Shown here piece after piece: positions 1-10,974 of a stretch of DNA of 64,000 bases. Position numbers and translations under genes: made by a program. The notes beneath the pieces were generated by a model. The model made no database searches. It was not told where the DNA came from and saw only the letters and a list, made by a program, of their open reading frames with translations. Within the stretch, counting starts at the first letter, position 1, and every line of letters starts with the position of its first letter. Origin of the DNA: Aurantiochytrium sp. KH105 (taxonomy: Eukaryota; Sar; Bigyra; Thraustochytrida; Thraustochytriidae); assembly GCA_003116975.1 (NCBI GenBank), contig BGKB01000010.1, positions 593,220 to 657,219 of the forward strand, given 5' to 3'.

Positions 1-2403
1 CAACGGCGACGAGGCACCGAGTTCCGCTTGCAAGGCGATTTCGAGCTCCGCAAGGTTGTCGAGCTCGCGAACCTTCTTCCAAAAGGCCATCTGAGGACGA
101 TTGCGACGCTCCTGGAAGAGAAGTTTGAGCTTTTGCTTAAAGTCGTTCTCGCGCGGAAACAACTGCGCAGCCCAGCCAATGTTTTCGCTCATCAAATAGT
201 AGAACTGTTTCCAGTCCCGCTCCTTGCGCCGGTTCAGACTCAGCGTGTTGGCCACGAGATCATAAAATTCAATGTGCTGCGCAAGCGTCATGCTCTTTGG
301 CGCCTCCGAGCTTTGCCGCCGCTTCCTCAGGCCCAAACCGCTTCGCGAGTTACGTGAGCCCCGTGAACCGCGCGAGCCTCGCGAGCATTCGCTCGCGTCA
401 CTGTACACGGACCCGACTTGACTGCCGCGGTCGTCATCCCCGCCGCCGAATCCGGACCCGCTGCCGCTTACATTTCCAGCCGATACACATCGCCGAAGCG
501 GCGTTCCCAGGTTGCCGGCCTTGTTAATGACACCGCTGGCCGTCACGTCGTCCGGGTCGCCCTGGCCGTGGATCACTGGATGAATTGTCAGAGCCGGCGG
601 CATCCCGTCCAAGAGGGGCGAAGCCATCTCTGCGGACGGTTCCAAAGGAGGGGGCGCCATGATGCCCCCCGCCCAGCTGTAAGACCGCGGCAGCATCGAG
701 TTGGGCTGCGAAGGAGAAGGCATCTCATGCGAGAGCAAGTCCTGTGCGCTCTCTTCGTCGGCAACAGTCGCAGAAGATTGCCTCCTGTCCAGCGTGGGAC
801 GCTGCGCTTGCTCTGCTCTGTGCCCGTGCCTCTTTGCAACCTGGTGCGACGGTGAAGATGGCGAAGGCGACGCTGTGAATACGCCAGCTCCAGGGTCTGA
901 GACGTTGTCCTCGAAGACTGTTCCGCTCACAGACCTCGCAGGTCGGTGCATATCCGTCGCCGTAGCCCCGAGTCCAAAGTCCTGCCCAAAGTTGAACTCG
1001 AGCGTGCTAATGAGCGCAGAGAGCCCGTCGCCATTCTCTTGTACCGCGGCGCGCTTTTCTGAGTCGTCCCCAGCGACATCCAACAAGTCTGCTGCCGTCT
1101 GCGCGTCCTCGCTCAGCTTCCGAAACGTCTCGTACGCCAACTTTTTGTAGAAATACTTGAGCTTCCCGGCCAGCACTTTTTCGTTGTGCGTTTCCTCTCG
1201 AACGGCCGCTGCGAGGTCTAGACAGCCTCGTTCCTCCAGCAGAGGCGCCAAGGTCTTGAAGGCAAAGTCTTGAACGCGTTTTGTCATGTACTTGGTGTTT
1301 TTACGCGTTTGGTACTGTTTCTTTGTCGTCCATTGCTGCCGCGGCGTCGCCCTGAATGCTAGCCAAAACACTTCATCACGGAAGATGTCGCGCTTCTCGA
1401 GACAAGACCGCAGCTGTTTTACAATTTCGTGCACCGGGTCCGTGTCAGTCGTCAAAAAGACGACGGGGTCCGTGTGCGTGCGCGAATGCGTGCTCTTACA
1501 ATCGTCGTCCTCCTCGTATTCGTCGTTCGACCGGTATCGATTCCACGCCGCGCCCGCGGGCCCGCGACGCGGAATCATGCTTGGCGGAGCGAACATTGGG
1601 ACACGAGGCACCTCATTCCCGACGCTCGCAAATGCTGCGGCCGTGACGCCCACGCCGTTGTTCTGCTGCTGTTGCTGCTGATGCTGCTGGAATTGTTGCT
1701 GGAGTGCCACAATGCCATCGCCATCGGCGTTCATGAGCGAGGATAGCCCCATCTGCCTCAGCTCGTTGGCCAGGTCTGCGTCGCTTGCCTCCTTCTCGCT
1801 GCTATATGCCGCTGCGCTTGCGCCGTTCCCCGTAAATCCAAGTGGAGGCGGGGGCGGGATTGCTCCGAGATCTCCTTCCGAAGAGGACAGCGAAGAGCCC
1901 GAGCCGAGCAGCGACGAGGACGACGAGAATGATACAGCTGCTCCGAGTGGCTTGGGGTCGCGCACGATGGCGCGGAGCGGAGGCCGTCTTGCGGACGCGG
2001 ATGCGGACGCGGACGCGAGCGCGGGCGCGGATGCAGACGCGGATGCGGATGCGGACGCGAGCGCGGGCGCGGGCGCGGATGATTTCATTAGTCTCTGGGA
2101 AGACGAATTGCTTTGCCGCGGTTGATGATACCCCTGTTCTTGCTGCGCTGAAGAGATCTGCTGCACGGTCTGCCGCACGGGTTGTTCGTGGTTGAGCCCA
2201 GGTCGGCCTTGGTCGAGGTCTGCGTCGTTCTCCTCGACCGAGGAAGCGCCGTCTTGCGCGAGGCCAAAGACGCCCTCGCTCTCGAGGATGCTGCCGAGCT
2301 CGAGCGAGTGCATGCGGCCCGAGGCCCCGAGCGACGGCACCGAAGCAGAGGCCTCGCGCGAGTTGGAGTCCACGAGCTTGCCCATGGCTCGGAACTGGTC
2401 CAT
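1..2403 (-). CDS. Hypothetical protein, C-terminus beyond window edge
   Basis: I do not recognise this protein. The frame opens at an ATG at 2403 in a good context (GCGCCATGG), with an in-frame TGA 20 codons upstream, and runs 801 codons to the left edge without a stop, so the C-terminus is missing. The first ~300 residues are low complexity: Ser/Glu/Gln-rich, then an Ala/Ser/Pro block near residues 108-140 built from GCGTCC-like hexamers, a Ser run, a Pro run and a short Gln/His run near 235-245. Two stretches look ordered. Residues ~315-440 begin DPVHEIVKQL and carry many aromatic and basic residues. The last ~100 visible residues begin MTLAQHIEFYDLVANTLSL and are helical and aromatic-rich. 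Between them lies an Arg/Ser/Gly-rich linker. The architecture, ordered islands in a disordered chain, is common in regulators, but no function can be assigned. The frame is well supported; the function is unknown. Confidence 0.85.
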   Translation of the reverse strand, partial: MDQFRAMGKLVDSNSREASASVPSLGASGRMHSLELGSILESEGVFGLAQDGASSVEENDADLDQGRPGLNHEQPVRQTVQQISSAQQEQGYHQPRQSNSSSQRLMKSSAPAPALASASASASASAPALASASASASARRPPLRAIVRDPKPLGAAVSFSSSSSLLGSGSSLSSSEGDLGAIPPPPPLGFTGNGASAAAYSSEKEASDADLANELRQMGLSSLMNADGDGIVALQQQFQQHQQQQQQNNGVGVTAAAFASVGNEVPRVPMFAPPSMIPRRGPAGAAWNRYRSNDEYEEDDDCKSTHSRTHTDPVVFLTTDTDPVHEIVKQLRSCLEKRDIFRDEVFWLAFRATPRQQWTTKKQYQTRKNTKYMTKRVQDFAFKTLAPLLEERGCLDLAAAVREETHNEKVLAGKLKYFYKKLAYETFRKLSEDAQTAADLLDVAGDDSEKRAAVQENGDGLSALISTLEFNFGQDFGLGATATDMHRPARSVSGTVFEDNVSDPGAGVFTASPSPSSPSHQVAKRHGHRAEQAQRPTLDRRQSSATVADEESAQDLLSHEMPSPSQPNSMLPRSYSWAGGIMAPPPLEPSAEMASPLLDGMPPALTIHPVIHGQGDPDDVTASGVINKAGNLGTPLRRCVSAGNVSGSGSGFGGGDDDRGSQVGSVYSDASECSRGSRGSRGSRNSRSGLGLRKRRQSSEAPKSMTLAQHIEFYDLVANTLSLNRRKERDWKQFYYLMSENIGWAAQLFPRENDFKQKLKLLFQERRNRPQMAFWKKVRELDNLAELEIALQAELGASSPL

Positions 2404-4218
2404 GGCGCCTTTCCCACGGCACGTGCGGGCGGCCAGCCAGGTCGGGAGAGCGCAGCAGGCTCAGACTGTCTCCCCGCGCAGGCCGCGAGGGCGAGAACTC
2501 GAGGGAGGGAGCCAGGGAGCCAGGGAGCCAGGTTTGCAGGGCCGGCGCGGGCGGGCGGCGGCGCAGCGCAGCGCAGCAGCTCCAGCGGCCAGGCGGCTGA
2601 GCGCAGCGGCGCTCGCGGCTCGCCCCTCGTCGAGGGTTGGGGCGCAGAAGCTTGCTTTCTTCGCTCAGCGTCTGCCGCCCGCCAGCCGCATGCACGCCGG
2701 CGCTTCCCGCCCCCTTGCCGGCCACGCCGGGGAGGCGGGCAGGCCGCGGAGCAGCGCGCACGCCCCCGCGGCCTGCCCGCCTGGCCGGCCTGCCCGCTTG
2801 TCTCGAGTGTCTCTGCTCCCTCCGCGGCGCCGCGTTGATGGGATTGGCGCCAGTTCCGCGCTCTGGCTCCCGCGATCCTGGCGCAGAGGCCAGTGGCGGC
2901 AGAGGGAGCGACGGTTCGAGAGAGGGACGGAGAGGGCGAGCCGGTAGCGGAGTGACCCTCCCGAAGTGCAGCTGCAGAGGCGGGGGGGGGGGGTGGGTCG
3001 TGACAGGTCGTGGCGGGCGTCCTGACGGTGAAGGCAAGGCAAGCTTGGATCATCCAAGGCAGTGCAGGCAGTGCAGGCAGCACGAACGCATGGCCATGGT
3101 GGACGGACGGCATCACGAGGGCTTGGCAATCAGTCGCTGGCAAGGTGGCGGTCATTACCCAGTTGACAGAGAGTTGAGACGACGATCATGCGTGGTCGCA
3201 GGATGGCAGAGGAGGAAGACGGTTGCAGCGAGATGAGCCTTGGAGACACAAACGATCGATCCCGCCAGCCTCCTTACGACCGACTGCGACTATACACTGC
3301 AGCTAGCAGCCATGGCAGAAAGTAGCGAGAAAGAGGGAAAGCAGCGCGCATGAAAGTCTCTGCGTAGGGCAGGGCGGCCGTCAAGCAGGCTGAGCGGGCG
3401 AGGCTGTTGTTGGCGGTACCGGGGGAAGGAAGGGGTGGTGGTGAGGAGGAGATCGAATCGACGCGGGCCGCACTCCTTCCTTTATTGTATATATACCTCA
3501 CTTTCGGAGGAGGCGCTTCGCAGCATCCATCGCGATCATCCACCTCGAGCGCTGGCGGGTGTTCGCCTGGCCGCATGTCGTGCATGCCTTTCATTCTTTC
3601 TGTCTCTATCTTTCACGGGGGCCGGCCGGCGCATACGCGAGGCTCGCATCACAGTCCGTCGCAGTTGGCCGCTTCTCTGCAAGCCCGATTGATCGATTTG
3701 CGGCAAGCAAGCAAGGAAGCGAGTAAGCAAGTAAGCAAGCAAGCAAGTTAGCAAGTATCCACGCGACGGCAACTTGAAGCTGCAGCCATGGCAGCTGCAG
3801 CCAGGCGAAGGAAACGCGCGCGTTGACGAAGATACACATGAGCGCAGTGCTGCGGGTCACTCACTCGCCCCCTCGCTCTCGCACTCACGGTTCATCCATC
3901 ACCCGCCGTCGCTGTGGGCCGTGGCTCACAGTCACAGTCAGTGCAGCTTGCGCAACTAGCGACAAGGCAGGCTAGGCAGGGTTGGTCGCGGCCGCCGGCC
4001 GCTGCGCGTAGACCACCCTGCACGCACCCTCGCTCGCTCGCTCGTTCCCGGCCGCCACTCATGTATGTTGGGGGAGCGGCGGGTTGAGCGAGTGCGAACC
4101 GCAGACAGGCAGGCAGGCTTGCCAAGGCCTCCCTCCCTCCCCCCATCCCTCCCTGCGTTGAGCAGATAGACGGGCGGGCCTATTCCGCGTTGACCAAGCC
4201 GGCCGGCCGAGCGGCCAG

Positions 4219-4250
<32 letters not shown>

Positions 4251-5077
4251 ACCGTCCGCTGTCGCCTGCACGTGGATGGAGGATGCTGCCACTGCCCGCA
4301 CGCACGCAGAGAGACGCTGGCGCGACGTGACGCCGACGCGACGGCAGGCGAGGAAGCCTTTGTTAGGGCAGCTCACGTCCTTATTACAGTTAGTTACGGG
4401 CCGGGAACGATCGATCACACGCAGGGCTGTGGCTGTCCTTGTGCACAACGCGAGTAGCCTCTTCCCCCGCAAACTAACGTAAAGGCGGCGGCGGGCGCGG
4501 TGACCTGCGGGCGATGGTGGGCAGCGAGGGAGGCCACGGAGAATTTTATGAACTCGGTGAGCCCGGACCAGTCGCGTGGTTTTGGGGGGGGAGCGATGAA
4601 GGCAATGGCAACATCATGGGATCAACCTTAAGATGGCTGGATGGCTGGCTTTGGCTGGCTGATGAATGGAAAGATGACGTGATCAGTGTTGTGATTAGGT
4701 GTTGGCATTCAATTTACTGCTCCTGTGATCGATCTCTGGTGAAAAAGATGTTCGCCTGGGGATCTGCACTTGCTTGAAATCCGAGATGAAACAGTGACCG
4801 GTAAAACAGGATACCCCACCCTCACCACCAAATAAAAAGTATAAGCCGACTAGAACTTGCGCAGTGATGAAACGAACAAGCGTGACGAGGAATATGGTGA
4901 CCACGTAAGTGATGATGGAAACATCATTGTCCACCACCACCACCACAACAACAACGACAACGAGACGAAGCAGTAGTACACTTGCTTCTTGCAAATTGTT
5001 TGCTTTCAAGGTCGCTTTGAAAACTAAAATTGATCGAATGACTGATTTGATTTTTCTGGATAAAATGTACGCAGGAG
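2404..5077. other. Gene-free 2.7 kb: 5' region of the partial gene and 3' flank of the Zn2Cys6 gene
   Basis: No convincing coding sequence; the long frames here are GC-driven shadows. The region holds a CCAGGGAG-type repeat at 2501-2531, a run of about 12 G at 2982-2993, three 9-base units (TGCAGGCAG) near 3061-3082, a TATA-like stretch at 3483-3497, a CTCG repeat at 4028-4044 and two AAGC tracts (about 3702-3752 and 4219-4251). From about 4650 to 5070 the base composition falls, consistent with the 3' flank of the upstream gene. Confidence 0.6.
4219..4251. repeat. (AAGC)n tetranucleotide tract
   Basis: Eight tandem AAGC units in the 5' region of the partial gene; part of the period-4 series seen in most intergenic spaces of the window. 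Confidence 0.95.
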
Positions 5078-7120
5078 CTAAGTGCGAGCCTCGGCGGTGG
5101 CCCCGGCACCAACAGAGGGAGCCGCAGGCGGCTCTGCATCGCGATTGACAGCCGGGCCGGTCCACTTAAGAAGCTCCTCGAGCCATTGGCCATCATCCTC
5201 GAGCTCGAGCGACTCCTCGTCGCTGCTGTCCACGAGAGGAAGGTCAAGGTTGAGCATGTCCTCGCCAGCCTCCAGCTCATTGTGAGCAGAAATGGTCGAG
5301 TCAGAACTCAACGTCTCCTTGGGAGAAAAGAGAGCGTCCGTGCCGTCGGCAGAGTACTGCTTCGAAGGCCAGGCCTCGTGCTCGATCGGAACGTGCTCTG
5401 CAATGCCAGCGAGACCGAGCTCATCCGCTTCGTGATGATGGTGGTGTTCCTGTTGTTGCTGCTGTTGATGGCGGTGGTGGTCTTGAACGGGGCCTTGATA
5501 ATGCTGGTGATGACCCTGTTGTCCCGAATAATGCTGTTGGTGCTGCTGTTGATGGTGATAGTCCTGGTGTTGCTGCGGCTGCTGCGAGTCCTGGCCTCGA
5601 TAGTCCCCAAAGCTGTGCTGCAAACCTTGTGACTCGTAGCGTTGAGGCTGATGCTGCGGCTGATGCGAGCGATGCTCTTGGTGCTCTTGATCAGCCGGGG
5701 ACTCGTTAGAGCGCTCGCCGAGATTATCAATCTCTCCTTTGGCCCCAATGTAGTCGTAAATGACGGGACTCTTTTCCGAAGGAGGCAGTTCGTATTTTAC
5801 ATGCGGCCGAGGAGCAGCAGACGCGTCACTTCGACGATCCGAACCTGCATGCATCGAAGCCGCCTCGGCGTCGTTGGGGTTGGGCTCCGCCTGCTTGAAG
5901 CGTTTGGGCGGCAAGGCGACCTCGTCCTCAATGACAGTGAAACGAGAGTCGATCGGTAATGATGGCGCAGGCGCGGCCATTGGGCCTCCCATCGGCGAAA
6001 AGCTCATGAACACCGACAACGAAGACTCTTCATCGCTGATAAATTCCCGATGCACACACTTGACAATGCAATCAACAGGGCCATTTTGCTTGCTGTCTTT
6101 CCAGTTGATCTTGAAAAGATGCACAGATGGCACCTCACGGCAGATCGGATAGGCCTCCGGCTTGCCGAGCGTGTTGAACTTGATGGCGGTTACCTGCACA
6201 AAGGAGAGCAAGTCTGCCTCCGTGACGAGAATGCGGCTTAGAACATCGCCGCCCCAGGGCAAAAAGCCGCCACCAGAGTCGCGGAGATTTCGCTCGATTT
6301 CCTCGCCGCCGTAGCCCATGAGCTGCTCGAATTGCCGCGTCACTGTGACCTTGGACTCGGCGCCGGGCGCCATGTAATCTACCTTGAAGCGCAAGTGCGC
6401 CTCGTGCTCCGAAAAGCCGCCAAGAAGCGCCGTTTGCTGGACCGCGTTGCTCCCAGGAGGCATGTCCACGTCAACAATCTCTGTCGAGTCGCCAGACTCC
6501 GACGACGGCGACGTCCGGTGGCCCTTGACTCGAAGATGAAACGGGTTACCATGGTTCAGATGGCGCGCCGTGCCTTCGTTGTCAAAGTTGATGGGCGTGT
6601 TGACATCCGCGATGGCGTCGGCCTTGGCCTGGCCTTCTTTGCCCCACTGGCGAATTTTGATGTGGCAGGCTTCCACCTTGCCGGCGAGCTCGTCCACGTC
6701 AATGTTCAGGGCGTCCATCCAGGCGGAGAGGCGCTTGAGCGCGTCTACCTTGTTCTTCTTGATGAGGTACTGCCGCATCTTGTGAAGCTGCCGGTTGAAC
6801 CAGAAGAGCGAGCAGGATACGGCATAGTGCTTGTACAGGGTGAAAAAGACGCTCCAGGAGCGGCGTTCGTGGGATCCCAGCGAGGACATTTGCTTGTTGC
6901 CACTCAGGTTGGTGCTCACCACCATGGGCTGATTTGCGACCAGAGCCGCGCGCTCGCGCTTCTTGACGGGACCGCGTTTCTTCTTGGGGCTGTAAAAGCA
7001 CTGGATGCCCTTGCGCACACAGCGCGAGCAGGGGTCTTCGCCCGAGCATTTGACTTTGGACCCGGTGCACGCATCGCACGAGCTCTTGAGCGTGAGTCGA
7101 AGGTCGCTGCGGAACTCCAT
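5078..7120 (-). CDS. Zn2Cys6 transcription factor with PAS-like region
   Basis: The 680-residue protein starts at ATG 7120; an open frame extends further upstream only through a repeat-derived Gln/Thr/Asp/Arg stretch without a good start. Residues 15-41 carry Cys-x2-Cys-x6-Cys-x5-Cys-x2-Cys-x6-Cys, the fungal-type binuclear zinc cluster, followed by a basic linker (KKKRGPVKKRER) expected to contact DNA. Residues ~240-360 look like a PAS-type sensor fold (RQFEQLMGYGGEEIERNL, then a hydrophobic strand pattern), an arrangement known from fungal ERT1/AcuK-type regulators. The C-terminal third is Gln/His-rich and ends in an acidic segment (DSSDEESLELEDDG) that could activate transcription. It should act in the nucleus; target genes and ligand are unknown. 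The zinc cluster is certain and the PAS assignment is inference. Confidence 0.85.
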   Translation of the reverse strand: MEFRSDLRLTLKSSCDACTGSKVKCSGEDPCSRCVRKGIQCFYSPKKKRGPVKKRERAALVANQPMVVSTNLSGNKQMSSLGSHERRSWSVFFTLYKHYAVSCSLFWFNRQLHKMRQYLIKKNKVDALKRLSAWMDALNIDVDELAGKVEACHIKIRQWGKEGQAKADAIADVNTPINFDNEGTARHLNHGNPFHLRVKGHRTSPSSESGDSTEIVDVDMPPGSNAVQQTALLGGFSEHEAHLRFKVDYMAPGAESKVTVTRQFEQLMGYGGEEIERNLRDSGGGFLPWGGDVLSRILVTEADLLSFVQVTAIKFNTLGKPEAYPICREVPSVHLFKINWKDSKQNGPVDCIVKCVHREFISDEESSLSVFMSFSPMGGPMAAPAPSLPIDSRFTVIEDEVALPPKRFKQAEPNPNDAEAASMHAGSDRRSDASAAPRPHVKYELPPSEKSPVIYDYIGAKGEIDNLGERSNESPADQEHQEHRSHQPQHQPQRYESQGLQHSFGDYRGQDSQQPQQHQDYHHQQQHQQHYSGQQGHHQHYQGPVQDHHRHQQQQQQEHHHHHEADELGLAGIAEHVPIEHEAWPSKQYSADGTDALFSPKETLSSDSTISAHNELEAGEDMLNLDLPLVDSSDEESLELEDDGQWLEELLKWTGPAVNRDAEPPAAPSVGAGATAEART

Positions 7121-7394
7121 CGTGTCAGGCAGGCGAGCGAGAGACAAAGCGCCCTTGCCCTTTTCTTTACTTGCTCTGGCTTTGTCACAGACGGCGGCTT
7201 TGGGCCTGCGCCCTTCCGAGATGCCCGTCCGATGACCGACCGCTCGCTGCGCGAGGACGCCGACGGGACGCGCGGGGGAAAAGGATGAAGGAAGGAAAGG
7301 GAGAGGAGGGAGGGCGGCGGCGGCGGACGCGGCGGGTACAGCCGTCTGCAGGCAGTCCTTGCGCGCGCGCGGCTCCCGTCCTCGTCCGGGGTCT

Positions 7395-7396
7395 GC

Positions 7397-7454
<58 letters not shown>
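7395..7454. repeat. (TGTC)n tetranucleotide tract
   Basis: About 15 tandem TGTC units about 275 bases upstream of the Zn2Cys6 start codon, followed by decayed copies to about 7495. Confidence 0.95.
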
Positions 7455-7461
<7 letters not shown>

Positions 7462-9058
7462 CGGCTTGTCTGTCTGTCTGCTGTTTGTTTGTATGTTTCG
7501 CCTCGCAGGCCAGGTCTCGCCGACCACACTCGCTTATACGCACTCGCTGGCCTGTTTGTAGTCTATACACAAACCTGGGTAGCCTATTTATTGATGATCG
7601 ACAGTGCAGTGAAGAAAAGAAGAGGACCTGCGTTACGAGGCCGCCGCGAGCACGCGCGGGCCACCTCGCCGAGCCTGTCTCGCTGCCTCGCCGAGCCGGG
7701 CGCGGGGCCGCGCGCGGGGCCGCTGCTGCGCCGCTGCCGTGTGGGGCGCGGGAGGGCGGGGAGGCGCGCGTGGACGGGGCGCGGCGGGAGGGAGCGAGGG
7801 AGGGCGGCGAAGGGGTTCTGGATCACCGTGCGCGCCTCGGGCCATCGCAGGGAAGCGCCGAGGCGGCGAGCTGGCGGGGCCGCGGGCGGTAGGCAACGCC
7901 TAGGGACCCCTACGCGGCACCCGCGCCCCGCTCAGCGCAGCTCACACTTCATAATAAAAATCGATCCATAGACACAGAGAGTCTCGTCTCGTCACTCTAG
8001 AAAGTAGAGCAGACTAGATAGACTAGCTGCAGAGCAGAGCAGGGAGCGGCGCTTTCTCTGTTCTCTCGCTTCCTTCTTCTCCATGTCCTTTGGCTATTGT
8101 ATCTTCTTCAAGTTAGGCCAATCCTCGCTCCTGCCTGCCACTGATGACTGACTGACTGGCTGGCTGGCTGACCATGGTGACAGACTGACTGACATGCATG
8201 CCATGATGGCCGCATGCTGCGATTGGCGGCACCTGACCGTGATGAGATCTGCTGGTCGAGTTCCTCCTGTTCCCCCGCACAGACAATGACTGTGACGGCG
8301 AATGCACGGGGAGGAGAGGGAAGTCGGCCACACGAAGTGGTGCTATACTAGGCCTATAGTGTAGTATGCCAAGGTAAACCTGGGCCTAGTTGAGACCAGC
8401 GGCGAACGAGACCAGACTCAAAGAGCGAGCCGTGTTCTCGCCGGGCTACTCCGAGTGGCGACTCTGCTACGCTCCCTTCCTTCCCGCGCGAGTTGCCAGG
8501 TTGCGACAGGAAGGTGAGGTCGGCGGGACGCCGTGACGCAGACAGCCAAGCCAGCCGGGTCCAAATAGGCCGAAGAGGTGCTGATAGATAGGCCCAGAGC
8601 GACTCGAGCTGGCCGGCAGGCTGCACTCCCTGCGGCCTCCTCGTCCCCGTCGTCGCTGCAGGCCTCGGCGAGTTTGCGACCAGGCGAACGAAGCTTCGCA
8701 AGAGAGGCCGTTCGAGTGCGGCCGCGGAAATGGCCGCCATTGGCCCGAGCAGACGAGGGACGACATCAAAGTGGGCACGTGCTGGCTGGTCGAGGTGGCG
8801 CACGGACGATCGATCCGAGGAATTGCTCTAGAACCAGTTGTCGAGGTCGAGGTCGGTCAATGCACGAAATGAAAAAGGCGGCTGGCTCGTGGTCGCGCGC
8901 GCGAGAACCGCATCTGCCCGCTCCATCTGCTTTCGGCCGAACTCGAAGTTGCCCTTACCGCGATCGCGAGTAACGTTCGCGTCGCGGGATGAGAGTTCGC
9001 GTCGTAGGAGTTCTGAAGATTCTCTGCTAGCCCAAGGGACCAAGCAAGCATAGGACAA

Positions 9059-9106
9059 TGCGTGCGTGCGTGCATGCGCGCGCGCGCGCGCGCGTGCGTG
9101 CATGCA
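9059..9106. repeat. Alternating purine-pyrimidine tract (GCGC core)
   Basis: About 48 bases alternate purine and pyrimidine almost perfectly: TGCG units, a CGCGCG core and TGCG/TGCA units. The arrangement is near-palindromic and of the type that can adopt Z-form DNA. Confidence 0.85.
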
Positions 9107-9482
9107 GTTGTACTGACGGGTTTACGCTGAGAGCGCTGCGCGCGAGCGGTTTCCTGCCCAAGTGTCCCTAGCACGATGCAAAGATCCTGGGCCTCGAATC
9201 TCACAGTCAGAATGAGACGGGTTTCTTTTACTACGAAAAAAATGCGCCGAGACACGCGCGCGCTTCGTTGAAAAGTCAGCGTAGCGCATCGTGCACATCA
9301 GAATCGATGACTCTGTGCGAAAATTCATTCTTGATTGAGTGATTCGTCGAAGGCTTGACGATGAATAATCATCGACTGTAGAATCTTCTCTGGCATTGGC
9401 CTCGATCAGGCCCAGCGCAAAAACCTGACTTGTAAAGCAAATAAGTGAGCAAGTCTGCACTTTTCATGAGACAAGATGCGGA

Positions 9483-9645
9483 CCCACTGTTGCAGGTCGA
9501 GTCACTCTATTTGGTTGCTTTGCCCAAATGCTATCGTTCGAAAATTGTGGTGAACCATAGCCCTGGCACTTGCTGTTTCAGGTTGAGTCATTCTGATCAT
9601 TGACGGCCCAAACACTGTCATTTCGAAACGATGATGACCCATCGT
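9483..9645. repeat. Degenerate direct duplication, unit about 80 bases
   Basis: Copy A (about 9483-9556) and copy B (about 9562-9645) share, in order and with similar spacing, the blocks CAGGTYGAGTCAYTCT, GCCCAAA, a TTCGAAA segment and GA-CCAT. They are diverged by point changes and small indels, so this is an old tandem duplication. No coding potential or terminal repeats are visible. Confidence 0.6.
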
Positions 9646-10665
9646 GGCGTGGAGCCGACCCAATCATGTGTCAGAAAAACTCGTAACGCCATCTGAAGCA
9701 AATCTGCACAAATTTGATAGAGTCAGCTTTGTCAACGCCGACGACAAGCATTCATACGCCTATCGCTATGCGCACGATCCTTTCTATATAAATGCTAGTC
9801 TATTCCGTGAACGGTGGCAGCTCGTACAATCAACGAGAAAGGCCCAGCTTGCACAGAACTCGAAATGGTGACTTGCTGGTCAATAGTGGCGCCAAATAGC
9901 GCCCTCTTCCTCGCCACGGAAAAATAAACCTGTGAAACGATCCATGACTACAGGCCGGCCTACTACTATGAATTAATAGCGTTACGAAACGGGAGATGAA
10001 ACGCTATGAAACGAACTTTCAATTTGTAGACTTTTGTCTTTTCACGCCGCCAGAACAAATCAGAAAATTCGCGCACGCGAGCACGCTCGAGCGCGTGCGC
10101 GCAACAGCGCACTGCCATGACAAAGCTGCTCAAACTTTCGCGTGCGGGCTACCGGGCGACAACCTGTCCAAGCAGCCAGCCCCTCGCGAGGTCTCAATTT
10201 CATGCAGACACGCGATAATGAGCCAGCCACACCTCACCCCTCCCGCAGGCGGACAACGTGCTTGCGCGGCCGATATGCAAGTGGATACACGTAAAAGTAA
10301 ACAGAACAAAAGTCTGCGCAAGAGATGCGTACTCGCAGCGACAGACCGGGCGTAGGTCAAGGCGAGAGCACTCCCTCCTTTGTGCCAATGGCTCGGCTCT
10401 CACCTCCCGATGGCGGCCCAAGTAAATTGTCCCCTAATCTACTTGCTTGGAAACACACCTTACGCACCGCTCAACGTCTCCGCTGTCCCGTCGCGCAAAG
10501 GTGATCGCCGAGCAGAGTCAGAAAGCGCACCACACCCAGTGCTCTTTACGAGCAGTCCTGCTCATTTTGCGACCTTCTGCGCACTCGAGCAAAGGCGGTG
10601 GGAGTGCGTTTGGACAACTACACTTTCGACAATCAATTGCTCCGCATCGCTTTTTCTCCTTTTGT

Positions 10666-10712
<47 letters not shown>

Positions 10713-10714
10713 CC
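10666..10714. repeat. (TGCC)n tetranucleotide tract
   Basis: About 12 tandem TGCC units 260 bases upstream of the RhoGAP-like/SH3 start codon. Confidence 0.95.
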
Positions 10715-10974
10715 CACCGGCCTAGCTGCCTGTCAGTGTCAATCTGCCAGCTTGGTTCTCGACCAAACGCGCTTCGCCAAGTTTTCTTCCCCTTTTCCTC
10801 AATTGCATTGACTTCTATAGCACCGCCTGCCGCGCCCTCGACGCGTGCCTGTGGCACGACCGACATTCTCACTCTTCGAGCTACACCCGAGGGACTGAAC
10901 AGAAAGAAAACCTGGCAACAAGCCACTCTTTGGCTGCGGCGGAAGCAGATCTCGAATTCTCGATCGAATTCACC

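Larger units (their letters stand above)
7121..10974. other. Gene-free 3.9 kb between divergent genes
   Basis: No supported gene on either strand. Contents: a TGTC microsatellite at 7395-7454, a strongly GC-rich block at about 7620-7930, a TAGGCCTA palindrome at 8349-8356, an alternating purine-pyrimidine stretch at 9059-9106, a degenerate direct duplication at 9483-9645, and a TGCC tract at 10666-10714. Composition drops to near 50% GC between 9200 and 10050. The 75-codon frame at 9644-9871 overlaps the end of the duplication and does not look like a protein. Confidence 0.6.

Noticed and set aside
1802-3155. Long minus-strand frames of 355-411 codons overlapping the first gene
   Set aside because: They are GC-driven alternative frames rich in Arg/Ala/Pro; the correct frame starts at 2403 and is the one with ordered protein segments.
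7121-7570. N-terminal extension of the Zn2Cys6 protein through a TDRQ repeat
   Set aside because: The extension translates the TGTC microsatellite and lacks a good ATG; the ATG at 7120 directly precedes the conserved zinc cluster.
9644-9871. 75-codon frame with a protein-like stretch
   Set aside because: The only start is a non-ATG codon, it overlaps the degenerate duplication and no domain is visible.
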